Origin: Rotaria socialis
Lineage: Eukaryota > Rotifera > Eurotatoria > Philodinida > Philodinidae
Assembly: GCA_905331475.1 (NCBI GenBank)
Contig: CAJNYU010000247.1
Coordinates: 216,482-280,481, forward strand
DNA length: 64,000 bases
Direction of reading: 5' to 3'
This document shows positions 25,118-37,301 of the stretch, piece after piece. The position numbers and the translations under genes are program-made. Under the pieces are notes generated by a model, which worked only from the letters and a program-made list of their open reading frames with translations, had not been told where the DNA came from and searched no databases. Position 1 is the first letter of the stretch. Every line of letters starts with the position of its first letter.

Positions 25118-28100
25118 AATTGTTGAATTGACTGCTGTTCGTCAACGGACTCGTGCACTAACATACATGTTGTTCCTGTCGATAACGTTAACGAAATAAT
25201 GAGTGCAACAGTTTTTCTATATCATTCTGTCCCCCCTACGAATCGACACATATGAGAGATGGAAAGAGAATGAAAAATCAACTATGGGTAAAATCAGTAA
25301 CAAGCTGATTGTGACGGTGTCTTGTCGTGTGAATGTGTTGCTATCGTATTCTCTCTGTACTTAAACATATGAATGCCAAGCAAAGAAAACATAACGAATA
25401 GCACTGACAATAAGCCAACAAAAGAAATAAAAAAAATAATAATAATTTGGCATGATGCCTAATTTACTATTTTGGTGTTAAAACGCGTAATAAATAAATT
25501 TATTAAAGAAGAAAATAAACGGACATACAACTTAACGTAAAAGAAGAAAATTCCGTTTCTTTGGCATCGAGCCAGGTCAGATAAAACCTGACATATTACA
25601 CGCATTTGATCATGTGTCTCGTTCTTATTTTTACTTGACATTAATTAACTCATACATAGACAAGTATCAATGCAAGTCAGACGTTTTATCGACACATCTT
25701 AGATCGCTGTGAAACAAAAAGCTTGAATCAATTAATCATAAAACTTGTATTTGAGTCTGTGTCAGTGTGCCCCGATCAAGATACGCGAAGATTTGCATTT
25801 TCTGTGTATTTCATTGTCTATTTGAGATTCATTAAAGATTGAATCGAAGGAACAAAAAGGAAAGATAGTCCTATTTCAATTTTGATGTAAAAAAAATGAA
25901 CAACAGATTTTTACAATTGTTACAAGATGGATTGATGATCTGCCAATAGAGAAGTAACGATGATTGTCAAAGTTCATCTTCCATCGTATACATAGACAAC
26001 AAGAGAGTATATTTTTTAACTATGATGTAACTCATAATGATCTTTTAGTTTTATTATGAATCTCACCTGACTATAGATAGATCATTTTAGTGTAACAAAT
26101 ATTGTTTTTCGAATTTATGAAATATTTGTTAGATGTGCACTTTTGTAATATTAATATTTATATATATATATATATGTTTAATAAACAGTTTGTAAAAGTA
26201 TGTAATACAAAAGTTCGAGATAGCCAATTGAATTTGTATCACCAAATTTATAAAAATTACATGTAGAAATATTTCTAGCTATGATTGAACGTAGTCGAAT
26301 GTCTGGTAACGTTTTTTGGATTGGGTCGTGAAGGACACACGTACAGACGAGGTATCTTTGAATTTTGTCAAGCTTCTCGTCGTTGATTACTTGTCTCTTA
26401 CAGAAGTAGAGTAGAAAAATGTTAGAAGCATTCACATCTATTTCATCTCAAGATATTGCCATACACTTTTTGGACTGTACCTGCCGATAGGACCGAGCGA
26501 CATCAACAATTCGTCAATTGTCTCAGTCAGATATCCCTTCGGATGAACTTAAAAATCATGTGACCATATACGTCCAGTCTATGTTTCAGCTTTTGAATAA
26601 TATATCATCAGCTGCAAATGTCATTAGGTGAATGAATTGCATTTTTCTCGTTAAAATCTATTAAATGAAGAAGCAATTTCGTAATCTTTCATGGAAGTTT
26701 TTTCGTTTCTCAAAATATTTCGAAAACAATGAGCAGGAGTAATAATCTCAAATATATGATACTTATACTTGTTCAAAGCGATACAATAATATCAGTCATA
26801 GCAAAACTGCAGGGATTCGAGATGTAGCTTTTGTCAAAGATCGAATTGAGAGTGCGTACTCAATTGCCATTTTATGTTTCTATTTCAAAGAAGTTACCAT
26901 GTCTCGTTCCGTTATAGGTAAATCATTAATATAGGTAAATATTTTCGCAGAAGTATTTCGGTAACACCTCTATCTTCCTGCGAAATGTTTCCTCGTAATA
27001 ATCTTCGCCGTGCAAATTATAATTTCCTATTGTTTTCATAATTCTACAGAATTTTCCATGTGAATATATACATAGAGCTTAAGTATTGAATCATTGATGA
27101 ACTACAAGTTTGAGAAGCCCAATCGAGTTTTGTGAGTGTTCTACTTTAGAAGTCTTTATCTGATTTAAAAATTATATTTCATATTATCTTCGATAATTGC
27201 GATTCAATAAAGACTATAGTTTTTATAAACAGATCGAATATCTATCAACATAACATTCACGACGATCTCATTTTTTTATTGAAACACGAATTGTATCAAA
27301 CTTTATTATTCCTATATAGATTATCGACTAATCCTTTGCACCTTTAACTTGATGAAGAAATAATTCATAAAATAGGTCTTCTATATTAACTAAGGTTTGT
27401 TAAAAATATGAGTCATTGGTACATGCCGCAAGCCTAATTATTCGAAGGATGAACTCTGTTACTTACAGAGAACGATGTTTTGAAGCGAAATTAAAAATAA
27501 AAATTATTGTAACCACTTACAACCTTGTGCGAGGACATGTTAAAACGAGAATTCTTTTTCTAATATTAGTTCCAGGGCATACCAGCAAGAAAGTCAAATG
27601 GATCAACCTTAATCTTTTTGTCCTGGTATTGAGTTTTCTAGTGGTGTGACATTTACAAGGAAATTTCTATATAAAAGAAGAGCTAATGATGCCGACAGTT
27701 TTATTATTAGTCTGGGTCGTATCATATCAGATTTTCTAGCTAATATAATGTATGGAACTCGAATGTTTTAGGCGTAAGCTCTAACCGATTAGTAAGTATT
27801 TATAGAATAATAATAAGTTTTGTAATCGTTTTCGCATTGCTTCAAATGTCTCGATGGTATTTATAGAAAAAAAGAAAGAATTCATCAATCTCACGAGACA
27901 TTTATTTTTAGATAAATTATAAAAAAAGTAGAAAAATACTCAAAGGCTACGATAGGAAAAGAATCAGTTTGGTAGAAACTGGATACTATTTAAAGATCGA
28001 TTTGTATTTCGTCTGGTGCACCCTGAGAAAAGCAAAATTACACATGTAGCCTTTCGTCAAGTCGGATTATAGGTTTCTCAAGTGTTGATAACTCTGTCAT

Positions 28101-30860
28101 TTCTTTATGAAGCTTAGACGGTTTCAAGAACTCATCGATAGGATGAAAAGATCAAAAGTTGAAATTTTTTTAAATCTACGATCTTGATGAACTTTTTATT
28201 TCTTGACGATGACTTTAGAATGCTGTTCTCCACACACTTTTAATATTCAACTTATCTCAAGTTTATTCTTTACTCATACTGTCATCTGCGCTAACTAGAT
28301 AAAAGCGAATGTCGAGTTCAATTTGTTGATATGAGTGTAATCGAAAAGCATAATCATTTGTTTTCATTCTTTGTTCATTTTGAAGAGGTGTTATACTCAT
28401 TCAAAATAATATTGTCACGTTGTTCATCTCCCATGACCATGCTCATCCACCGTGTAATCTTTTCATCTCGCTCTAATTCAGTAGTAATTATATTTTGCTT
28501 GATCATAGCTACTATCAATAAGTTTCTTTTCTCTTTATTATCTTGTTGCAATAAATAATCGACTATTGAAAAAAAATATCGATTCTAATAAGAAAACAAT
28601 TCAATCAATGAGCAGTCATATAGATTCATATTATTGTTGAACGACATAGCTAAGTAACGTTTTTTGCAGTCAATACTGATCACATTGAACTTTATTTTTG
28701 CGCCGAAGAAAGAACAAAAAAATTGTTTTACGACATAATATTACTTGATCATGAAAACTACATGACATCTCCTTCAGATTATTAAGTAATTTCATTGCTT
28801 TGTCTGACGAGGGAGTATTCAAAATCCAAGTTTTGAGGAAAAATAAGATTTCTAAGTGGTTGATAAGTCTTTTTATACAATTGAGGAAGAACACATTACT
28901 CTACGTATTTTGCGTCAAACAAAGTCTACATGCCCTTCACTTCCTTTTGATGCATTCAAGTTTTCTTTAACTGTTTCAAAATATTTATGCAAATGAAAAC
29001 TGAGATTTTCCCCATCGATGATTATCGCGTAGGCTTGAAATGATGTTAAAGATTTCAGACTGTGGAAGAATCATCTATCGTTATTGAAATCCTGCAATTT
29101 TATAACAGTAATTTTCCCTATTTTTCTTTTGCATAGAAGTTAATTGTGTTTCTTGCATATTTTTAAGCTGAATCTCGAGAGCATGCTAATATCTACGTAC
29201 TGGAACTATCAGAAAAAAATTCCAAATGGAAAATCGACCATCTGATTCTCTCAGGAATATTTTATTACGAAGAAAAAAAAATCAGCGAAACTTTTATGAC
29301 ACGTGAAGGAACAAGCACGGAGACGATTGTTCTTCTACTAGTCTGCTAGGAGTTCGCTTATGAGAAAAGTATCTGCTCGATTGACGAGCCACTAGAAAGG
29401 GAGAATCTCAGTTCATCTGTGATTTGAAGAGTAAATCTTACGTTTTAGTGTCAAATCAATATATCATATACGATGTAAAAGCATATTTGCCGTCGAAAAA
29501 CTAATAAAAATTTAACTATAAATAACGCTACACATCAGCTCAGTAAATCCTCATAAATTACAAAGAAAATTTAATTAACCATTAGATCATTCATAATGGA
29601 TGACAATATGCGTTTATTTCTCTACGGATTTGCCACGGATGGATCTCATTTCTTTTTTAATTAGGTCGATTTTAAGTTCTCGAATCTGTCTTTACATACA
29701 GAATGAATCAATCAATGATAGACCGTGGCAGTGTGAATTAGAGAAACTTCTATACCGTAATTCGCACGGCATTCCTTGTATATTAAACGACAAATAGCTG
29801 TTGAATGAGTGCAACACAAAAATGTACTTGTTTTGTTTTTGTTAAATCTCTAGAGGGAATGAATTATTAATTTTACAAATGAATGATCAATCATAAGCAT
29901 TTATTTTTTATAATAAGGTTTCAAATTCGAGAAAAAACTTATCATAACTTTCCTTTTTCGTATTGGAAACAATCAGTGATAATGTTGAACTGACTCCAAT
30001 GAAAAATTCCTAAAGAAAAAACAGATTAATGTATTGTTCGATGATGTGCAAATCGCTAAAGAGAAATCACTTTGAAATTTTGCTTGATAATTTTAATAAC
30101 CTATGCACTTCAACTTGCTGCTTGAAAACCTACAAAAATATGATTCATTCGCTTTTCTTATTTATACAGTTTTATTTTAACATTAAACTTTTCTTTGCGT
30201 GAATTACATTTGAATAAGTAATGCATTGAAAAATTGCTATTACATTTTTGAAATAACAACACGTTTAAACGCGATTGTTATTTATAATCTGAATTCTAGG
30301 AAATAATTAATATTTTCACCTATAAATTGTTTGCATCGTTTCATTTCTTTCAACTCATTAAGTAGAATCGATTGACAAGCTAACAAATGCAACTGAAGTT
30401 AAGTTAAAAATTGAAATAGTAGTTTTTTCATCGTATATATAATTAAATTAGATATTTATTATCGTTTGGCCTTAGTACTATTTGAACTTTGGTTTTTCGA
30501 AAATATGGCAGACAAAAACTGTTGTATAATAGTTACGCCTTTCCTTTTACTGCTAATCTCACTGGCATGCCATTAAAATAAATAAAATCATGTCTTCGAA
30601 AAAAAAAACACTTTTGTTTGATCAAAATCTCTTTCTTTCTTTACGTTTCGTTTTGGTAATTTTTTCTTAAAGGGCAGTTTTAAACAAAAAAAAAGAACAC
30701 TGTTCGTCGCTTTATTTTTAATCGCTTCCATCTGAAGAAAAGCAGCTAAAGCATTTAGAGAGTGTTTGCTTTGTCATCAGTTAATTCATACAGAGGCAAA
30801 AGCGTAACAACATTAAAACAAACGGTCGAAAAATTTTGTCAGCCATAAGCAATCATAGAT

Positions 30861-32031
30861 ATGCAGGATTCTATGGAAATGGATGATCCAGAAAATATTG
30901 ATCCAGAAGAATATGTTCGACTACGAGAAGAATATGAAGAACAATTAGATTATTTTATGCTTAAATATTTACGCCGAGCATGGCCTGCATTGATAGTATG
31001 TATACTTGGAATCTTTCAACTGTGCATTTCTTTGATTATACTTGGTGTTGATTTACCGATTGTACTTATGTTTGCACCACGATGGCAAGTCTTTGTAGCA
31101 TGTTGGACATCTTTGTTTACGTTTATTGCTTCTGTTAGTACCATCCATTCAGGTAAGCAATGAAATAATAAGATTTATTAAAAACTATGATATATTTTGC
31201 AAGTTCGAAAAACTACTTGGTTGAAACTTAAATGGACTGTAGCACTTAATATTATTGGTGGATTAGCTGCCGCTCTCATGATAGCTTTTGACGTACTTTA
31301 TCTAACAAATTCAAAAGTTTGTCTTGTCAGTGGAGGCTGCAAATATTTATCGTACACATATTCAGGAGCTAGATCGTTTTATGTAGGCGAAGTTGTCGTG
31401 GGCATTTTTTTCTTCATATCAGGTAATACAATTATATTAATTGATCAATATATACAATCGTATTATTGTTTTCTATTTTATAGTTTTCATTTTTCTTGTT
31501 ATTTTCATAAAATATGGTATCGGTGGTTTAACACTTTTTGAGCATATTCAAAGAGGATGGATACCACCTGTTTTCAATCCAATCGTACCGTCTAATGCTG
31601 GCGGATCACTGATATCGATGGGATCTAATCCAGTAACCGGACCTGGCGTCATGGTGGGTAAACCATCAACTCCTACTAACATGTCACGAAATTCAGCATC
31701 AAGATCTGCAATGATGATGAGAGGACCCCCAGCAAATCCTGGTGCTGTACCACGATATCCACCTCCACCACTGGGTGCTACGCATGGGTATCCACCACCG
31801 GGTGCTACGCATGGGTATCCACCACCGGGTGCTACGCATGGGTATCCACCACCGGGTGCTACGCATGGGTATCCACCACAACCTGGTCGAATGATGCCTA
31901 GATATTCCGGCCAAATGATGATGCCTAGATATTCCGGCCAAATGATGATGCCTGGTGAAAGACCTCCAATGCCAGGACCCTATAGACCACCACTTCAATT
32001 TCCACCTGGCGTACGTCCTGTTCAACGTTGA
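30861..32031 (+). CDS. Four-TM protein with Pro-rich repeat tail, 3 exons
   Basis: The family was not identified. Exons 30861-31152, 31204-31422 and 31484-32031 give 352 residues. An acidic cytosolic-looking N-terminus (about 1-35, MQDSMEMDDPENIDPEEY) precedes four hydrophobic segments at about 42-68, 74-95, 106-132 and 155-180. The first-intron splice is in phase 1. The C-terminal half is Gly/Pro/Met-rich with about 3.8 copies of a nonapeptide GATHGYPPP and then repeats of RYSGQMMMP, followed by a Pro-rich end. The topology resembles tetraspan families such as MS4A or MARVEL proteins, but I see no diagnostic motif. The tail could be a binding platform (inference). A second four-TM gene lies 3 kb away on the other strand. 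Confidence 0.8.
31773..31875 (+). repeat. 27 bp tandem repeat, about 3.8 copies
   Basis: The copies run in register (31773-31799, 31800-31826, 31827-31853 and a partial one) and are essentially identical. This suggests recent expansion. Each encodes one GATHGYPPP unit of the four-TM protein tail. Confidence 0.9.
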
Positions 32032-32485
32032 CATGAAAATGTATAAACGACTGAAACAACGAGCATTTTATTTCTCATAAGATTGAAATGTATTCATCGA
32101 TGATCACTATCGAAATAAAACATTTACTTTGAATATTATTTATTTTCTCTATGTTGCGAAGTATTATGTGATCGTCATTATCAGCGCTTTCGTAAAATGA
32201 ATAAAGAGAATAACTTTTTCATTTGACTTGAAAGTAATTGTATTGATATCTTTCAAAGCGTATCTATGAGGATAAACTAACGATCATAAGAAGGAAAAGA
32301 AACTTGTTCTGCATCACTAATCTTACCAATCACCCCCTTTCTTTTTTATATCATGCTCAAGATACATAAGAGTAGTCCTGTTTCGTTGCACATAACGCAT
32401 AAACTAATAATAACTGGTTTCAACTAATATTAAGTATGTATTAGAATGCTGTGTAAATATTTATTTGAATTTTTATCCGAATAGA

Positions 32486-33077
32486 ATGACTGAACCAACT
32501 AGTCGCCAATTAATTAGTGAATGGATACATCAAGAAAAATACAATCATAGAGGCGAAACAAAACGTAAATTTTATGCCGATCTAGCTCATTCAAAAGGTG
32601 TTTTGAAAGTAGCTGCAGCCGATTCAAAATTAAATGAAGAAACCAGAAAATGGGTTGCAGGTTATCAAGCAGCTATGGGTTTGCAGTATTTTTATAATAG
32701 TTCACCAGAGTAATTTTTATCTTGTGCTTCTTTTAGGTGTACCAGATGAAGTCTTAGACTTAGCTGACAAATACAAACCAAATGTTGAAGATGGCACAGT
32801 TCCGTATCATTCAAAAAGTGGTCTTGAACATGCTAAATATGGTCAATCCTGGATTTTCTATGATGCTTTTTGTGCAGCATCAGCAGGCGGAGAATTAACT
32901 CCAGAGAAAATCACTGCTATTTATGCAATAGCTAAAAAAATGATTATTGCCGAAGAAAAAATCAAACAAGTTCAAGAATTATTTGAAGCTGAAATAGAAT
33001 TACGCAAAAAACGTTTACGTGTTTTATTTCCTAATGGTATTTATGCAGCTGTGAAAGAAGTTGAATTGGAACAATGA
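32486..33077 (+). CDS. Two-unit TerB-like helical protein, 2 exons
   Basis: Exons 32486-32678 and 32737-33077 give a soluble 177-residue protein. It reads as two similar helical units. Unit 1 has KVAAADSKLNEETRKWV followed by AAMGVPDEVLDLADKY. Unit 2 has AFCAASAGGELTPEKITAIY followed by a helix ending QELFEAEI. The pattern (hydrophobic helix, small-residue AAADG-like turn, E-x-x-hydrophobic helix) resembles the TerB/DjlA-like fold. That assignment is by pattern only. The start ATG is one nt after an AG that ends a T-rich tract, which looks like a splice acceptor. AATAAA follows at 33166-33171. No signal peptide is seen. Confidence 0.75.
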
Positions 33078-35021
33078 ATTCATGCGTGAAGAGGAAAATC
33101 TTTGAGCAATTTCAATCCAGAAAATTTTAGATTCATGTTGTCATTTTTTTTGGTTGATTTTATTCAATAAAAGATTCCCGACACTATCGTAGCGATACAT
33201 ATTAACTAGTATTTTGTGAATTATTATATTCGGATGGTTAAACCAATTATTCATGGCCAAATAGAGTAATGAACAATTTTTGTTCGGATTAATATATTTA
33301 GCCTTGATTGTATCGATACATTCTTTTTTTTCTGTTCTTAATGCATTTCGTCCTCGTGGAAAGTACTTTATTATTAAAACGGGACAGGTGACATATGTCT
33401 ATCAAACTTTGTATAAAAATCAAACAAAATGAGCTTGAATCTTCTGAGTAGAACTATGTTTCTATCGTTTTTGTGGCAAGAAGCGGATATATATATATAT
33501 ATATATACGTAGGAAACAAGTCATGGTTATTATTAAGATGCGTATTAAATTCGATTCGAATCTCTCAATAATATAATGAGTGCAAGTAACCAAGGTTTTG
33601 TATCAAATTAAAAAAGAAACCAGAATTATCTAAAATGACTAATTTCAATCACAAATAATGCAACTTCTCTTATCCGTATTTTCCCAAGAAAGAAACAGTA
33701 GTTGGTACATCGTTTTAAAATAGTTGATTTACAGGCCACCTTTTTTTTCTGTGCATCACCCCCTGTGTAGATGCTGTAAGATTTTCGAAAATTTATTCAA
33801 TAATTCGATATTCCGTGATGGGAAATCTTGAGAGTATGCCATTTAACTTGAGGTTTTCATCGTGTCATGATCAATAAAGCACTTCATCCGACAGATACTT
33901 TGAATCTTTTGTTTACTAATTTTATTGATAGGATAAGTTTGACATTCACTAATTCAAATCTAAGCTCATCTTCGATGCCTTCATAAATTCGCATGTATTC
34001 AATTTCAGTTTTCTTATCTTACTGATTACACTTGTCTGCATGCAAATTTTCGGGGTTTTTCTTGCGGGAGTGTAGGAAGAAAAACCTGTTTGTCATATGA
34101 CTTATATATCCTTTTTATTTGTAAGTTTATCAATAAGAACTATTCGTCTACTTGCAATAAATAAGATACAAAAACTTAATCGTTTTGCTTCCTTTAAATT
34201 TTTTCTCCGAGAGAGAACTGACTCGTGCTACACAATTGTAGGTTCTATTGTGTACCATAATAATAGCCATCCTAACAAATATAATTATGATTATACTAAA
34301 GACACTAGTCGAACTTTATCCTATAGAGTAGGCACCAAATGAATATCTCTTTTCATCTTACTTGATTCTCGATTTGTTCGATGTATTATTTTTCGATACA
34401 ATTCGATTTTCTAATAAAAACTATCATATGCACCTTTCTACTTGTTTTTCTCCTGTAGAAACAAACAAGATGTTTTATTGCTAATTTACGTCGGTGTCAA
34501 ATAACATGCAATAAAGAATGACGTTGATTATGACCATAAAATTTATTGGCTAGAGCAGCTTGCCAGTGATAATTTTCACGAAGAGCGTCGACAGAGAAAT
34601 TATTGACGAGGATCAGTCGTCAATGTTATCAAACATATAAATGGAAAACAGGAATAGAAATTATAAATAATCTTTATTGAATTAACATCAAATAAATTCA
34701 GATCCATATCAAAGGGTTACGAGAAAGTTAGACAACACTGCTTCCAATTTCTCACCAACGAAATCTCAGTACACACAGTAATGTCTCTTTCAAATAAGAA
34801 AGAGCTTTTAGAACGTATACAAAATTCACATTTTTGAATCAATAGAAATCCTAAGTCTATACAAGAAGTCAGTATATAATATCTAGTAGAATTAAAAATC
34901 GTGTGTATTCAAGGGCAAAGTCTGCATTTATTGTAAAAAAATTGCTTTATTAGTAATCAATCAAAAATATTACTAAGATATATTGATCAAAAATTTCTTC
35001 GCGTGGCCCATAATTATTCGA
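33078..35021. other. Intergenic region between convergent genes
   Basis: This is AT-rich, with the poly(A) signal of the TerB-like gene at 33166-33171 and a TA array at 33487-33508. Small open frames here have no support. No RNA gene is seen. Confidence 0.5.
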
Positions 35022-35733
35022 CTATTGTACTGAAACTGTATATATTGTTGGTTGTTGTTGCTGTTGTAACTGTCTAAGTTCCATGTCACGATATGGAGCG
35101 ACCGATGTTTGCTTGCTTTCAACTTTCAAAACAGTGTAAATATAAATAATAAAGAAAAATACGCTTAAAGAAAGCATAATAGCAGCACACGCTAATTGTG
35201 CTCTGATTGCAATAAGTTTTGCTTCTCGTAAGTCGAAGATATTGTAACCGGAGAAAACATGCCAAGCTACGCTGATTGGGGAAAAAATACATAGTTCAAA
35301 TGACCAAAAACAGGCTGTAGGATAACGAAGAAATTGAGTATCGTAATACAATAGAACACTCGATGCAATAATTGATAGAACATTTTCTACTAATGCATGT
35401 GTAGCACAACAACGAGATTCTCGATTACAACAAACTATAAACAAAACAAGGTACCTTATATTAATTATATACATATACAATTAACACTTTCAAATACTGA
35501 CCGACTGTGAATGTTGATATCCAAGTTATTGTGAAGAAAAATGATGTAATATAACCGACAAATAAAAAGGAACTGGTTATATTTAACAGCATACTCCACG
35601 TTTCAAGAGCAACAATAGCCCCTGTAAGTAACATTTGACCAACTGCTATTAGAGCAAGAAATGGTGTTGGCCAAACTTGCCTCCATCGCTCACTTTGACT
35701 TATGACTGCTTGATTACTGAAAGAGTACTGCAT
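35022..35733 (-). CDS. Four-TM protein, 2 exons
   Basis: Exons 35733-35502 and 35434-35022 encode 214 residues. Hydrophobic segments lie at about 23-46, 50-77, 92-110 and 160-184, with a Cys-rich stretch (VCCNRESRCC) at the exon junction and a short polar tail with a Gln run ending TIYTVSVQ. The single intron is in phase 1 and splits a Val codon just after the second TM, as in the four-TM gene at 30.9-32.0 kb. The two may be distant relatives. I do not recognise the family; a small tetraspan or claudin-like membrane protein is possible. Confidence 0.75.
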
Positions 35734-36905
35734 GATTTCGAGATTGAATACTTAATGTCTGTAGATATTACAAGTATACCGAGTCTTTTATACAATATTT
35801 TGTATATCAAGTATGTTTGATGGTTGTCTAAGACACCATCCAAACATAGATAAACATAATTTTACTCTCTTTTTCGATGCGTCGTGAAAAGAATATTATA
35901 GCTGACGTAGTTCTCACGTATACGAAACAAATTTAAAGATAAAACAGAGCAAAAATGAAATTTCTTTATTATGGATAGATATTTGTCATGTGAGATCAAA
36001 TCAGTGAGACTGCTGAAATTGTAGTTGTTGGCTAACAAAAAAAATGAATTAAGAAGTTTTTTGTACCAAATTGATTGGTTGGATGAATTAATCACACTGC
36101 ACGTGTTTGAAGATTCTTGATTTCTTTTCCAACAAAAAACGTTTAGATAGGAAGAATTTAACTTTGTTGCCAAGGCAGTGGTGATTGAAATCTTGTGAAA
36201 TGTCATGTTCGAAAATTTTTTTTAACTTTTAGTGCAAAGTATGACGTCAAAAAGTACATAATAATGGACTTCTTATTGATATAGTTTTATTTCGTTTTCA
36301 TATAGAGAATTCATTCTTATCCATTTTAAACAGTATTTTTATTAGCCGTCAAAGTACGCCCTCTTCTAGTGTGGGTGTTTTGTAAAAGATAATTGTTTGT
36401 TTGTCTGGTCTTTTCAAAGATATGCAGATCTTATTGCTTTTTTTTTAGAGAAACAGCAAGAAATGAATCAAACTTTTTTGCTCGAAGATTTCTGTCGGAT
36501 TGTTTTCAATTTTTGTTGGCAGATCAATTAAGCTTAAATACAATAATCCAAAAAGTCGATAAATAAACGCACGACTTGCATGATGACCCTGTTCCGATTT
36601 AATTAGACTATGATATGAAAATAAAGATTTTGAGCATAAGAATACTTGTAGATAGGAGATGAAATCGATTTCTCTCAGTTGTAAATTTCAAAATTGACTT
36701 TTTTAGTGTTGTACAACACGAAAACAAAAACTATTTGGTTTTGTGTGCAAAACTTTTACATTTTAGTGGCAAGAAGTAAAAATTTGATTGGTAGATTAAA
36801 ATGATAGATAAGTATGCATGTTGGTTTGATTCGTAGCCGAACAAACTGCAGCATTAATAATTTCTAGGGGAAGGTTACTTTGTTTTTTATATAAATTCTT
36901 TATTC
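35734..36905. other. Divergent intergenic region
   Basis: This lies between the minus-strand four-TM gene and the plus-strand ACT-domain gene. A 114-codon open frame on the minus strand (36206-35862) shows no domain and has AT-driven composition, so I do not call it. A splice-like AG (ends 36867) precedes the ACT gene by 38 nt. Confidence 0.45.
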
Positions 36906-37301
36906 ATGGCTAAATCTACAACATTAACTCTTGACCTACTAAAAGAAAATTTTGTTATTTGTCGTCTTTCACCTTCATCATTGTTGCCATCATGGGCTTT
37001 CACTGGTCCATTCTGTTCAATAACAAAAACAAACGATGAACTATCGATTATTACAATGGATAACAATCAATTACCAAAAGATATTCAATGCGAACGAAAT
37101 TGGAAATGTTTCAAGCTTCGAGGACCATTTCCATTCGACATGACAGGTGTATTGATATCGGCACTTAATCCATTGGCTAACGCTGACGTTGGCATCTTAG
37201 CAATTTCAACATTTGATACGGATTATGTTATGGTTAAAGATAATAATTTACAAGTCGCTATTGATGTCCTGAAACAAAATGGACATACAATTAATGCATA
37301 A
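36906..37301 (+). CDS. Bacterial-type ACT-domain protein (COG3603-like), intronless
   Basis: This is a single exon of 131 residues. It matches the small stand-alone ACT-domain proteins common in bacteria and related to the amino-acid-sensing ACT domains of animal CASTOR proteins. Family features are FVICRLSPSS near the start, LPSWAFTGPFCSITKTNDEL, the W-x-C-hydrophobic turn NWKCFKLRGPFPF, TGVLISALNPLANADVGI, and the hallmark ISTFDTDYVMVK before a final helix AIDVLKQNGH. ACT domains of this type usually bind amino acids; the ligand here is unknown. It lacks introns, unlike its neighbours, but its AT content and codon use resemble them and AATAAA follows at 37321-37326. Ancient horizontal acquisition is plausible but unproven. 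Confidence 0.88.
   Translation: MAKSTTLTLDLLKENFVICRLSPSSLLPSWAFTGPFCSITKTNDELSIITMDNNQLPKDIQCERNWKCFKLRGPFPFDMTGVLISALNPLANADVGILAISTFDTDYVMVKDNNLQVAIDVLKQNGHTINA

Larger units (their letters stand above)
24321..30860. other. 6.5 kb gene-free region upstream of TFAP4
   Basis: No convincing gene is seen on either strand; the open frames are short, without family similarity or matching splice phases. The first about 700 bp upstream of TFAP4 is purine-rich on the plus strand (pyrimidine-rich in the TFAP4 sense). It includes a GT run at about 24674-24690 and an AAG run at about 24769-24794. A TA array lies at about 26159-26175. It probably holds the TFAP4 leader and regulatory DNA. Confidence 0.5.

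Noticed and set aside
26178..26435. 85-codon minus-strand frame in the TFAP4 upstream region
   Set aside because: Isolated, with no upstream exon in frame and no recognisable motif.
35862..36206. 114-codon open frame on the minus strand
   Set aside because: No domain, AT-driven composition, no splice partners and no homology I recognise. A frame of this length is expected by chance in 64 kb.
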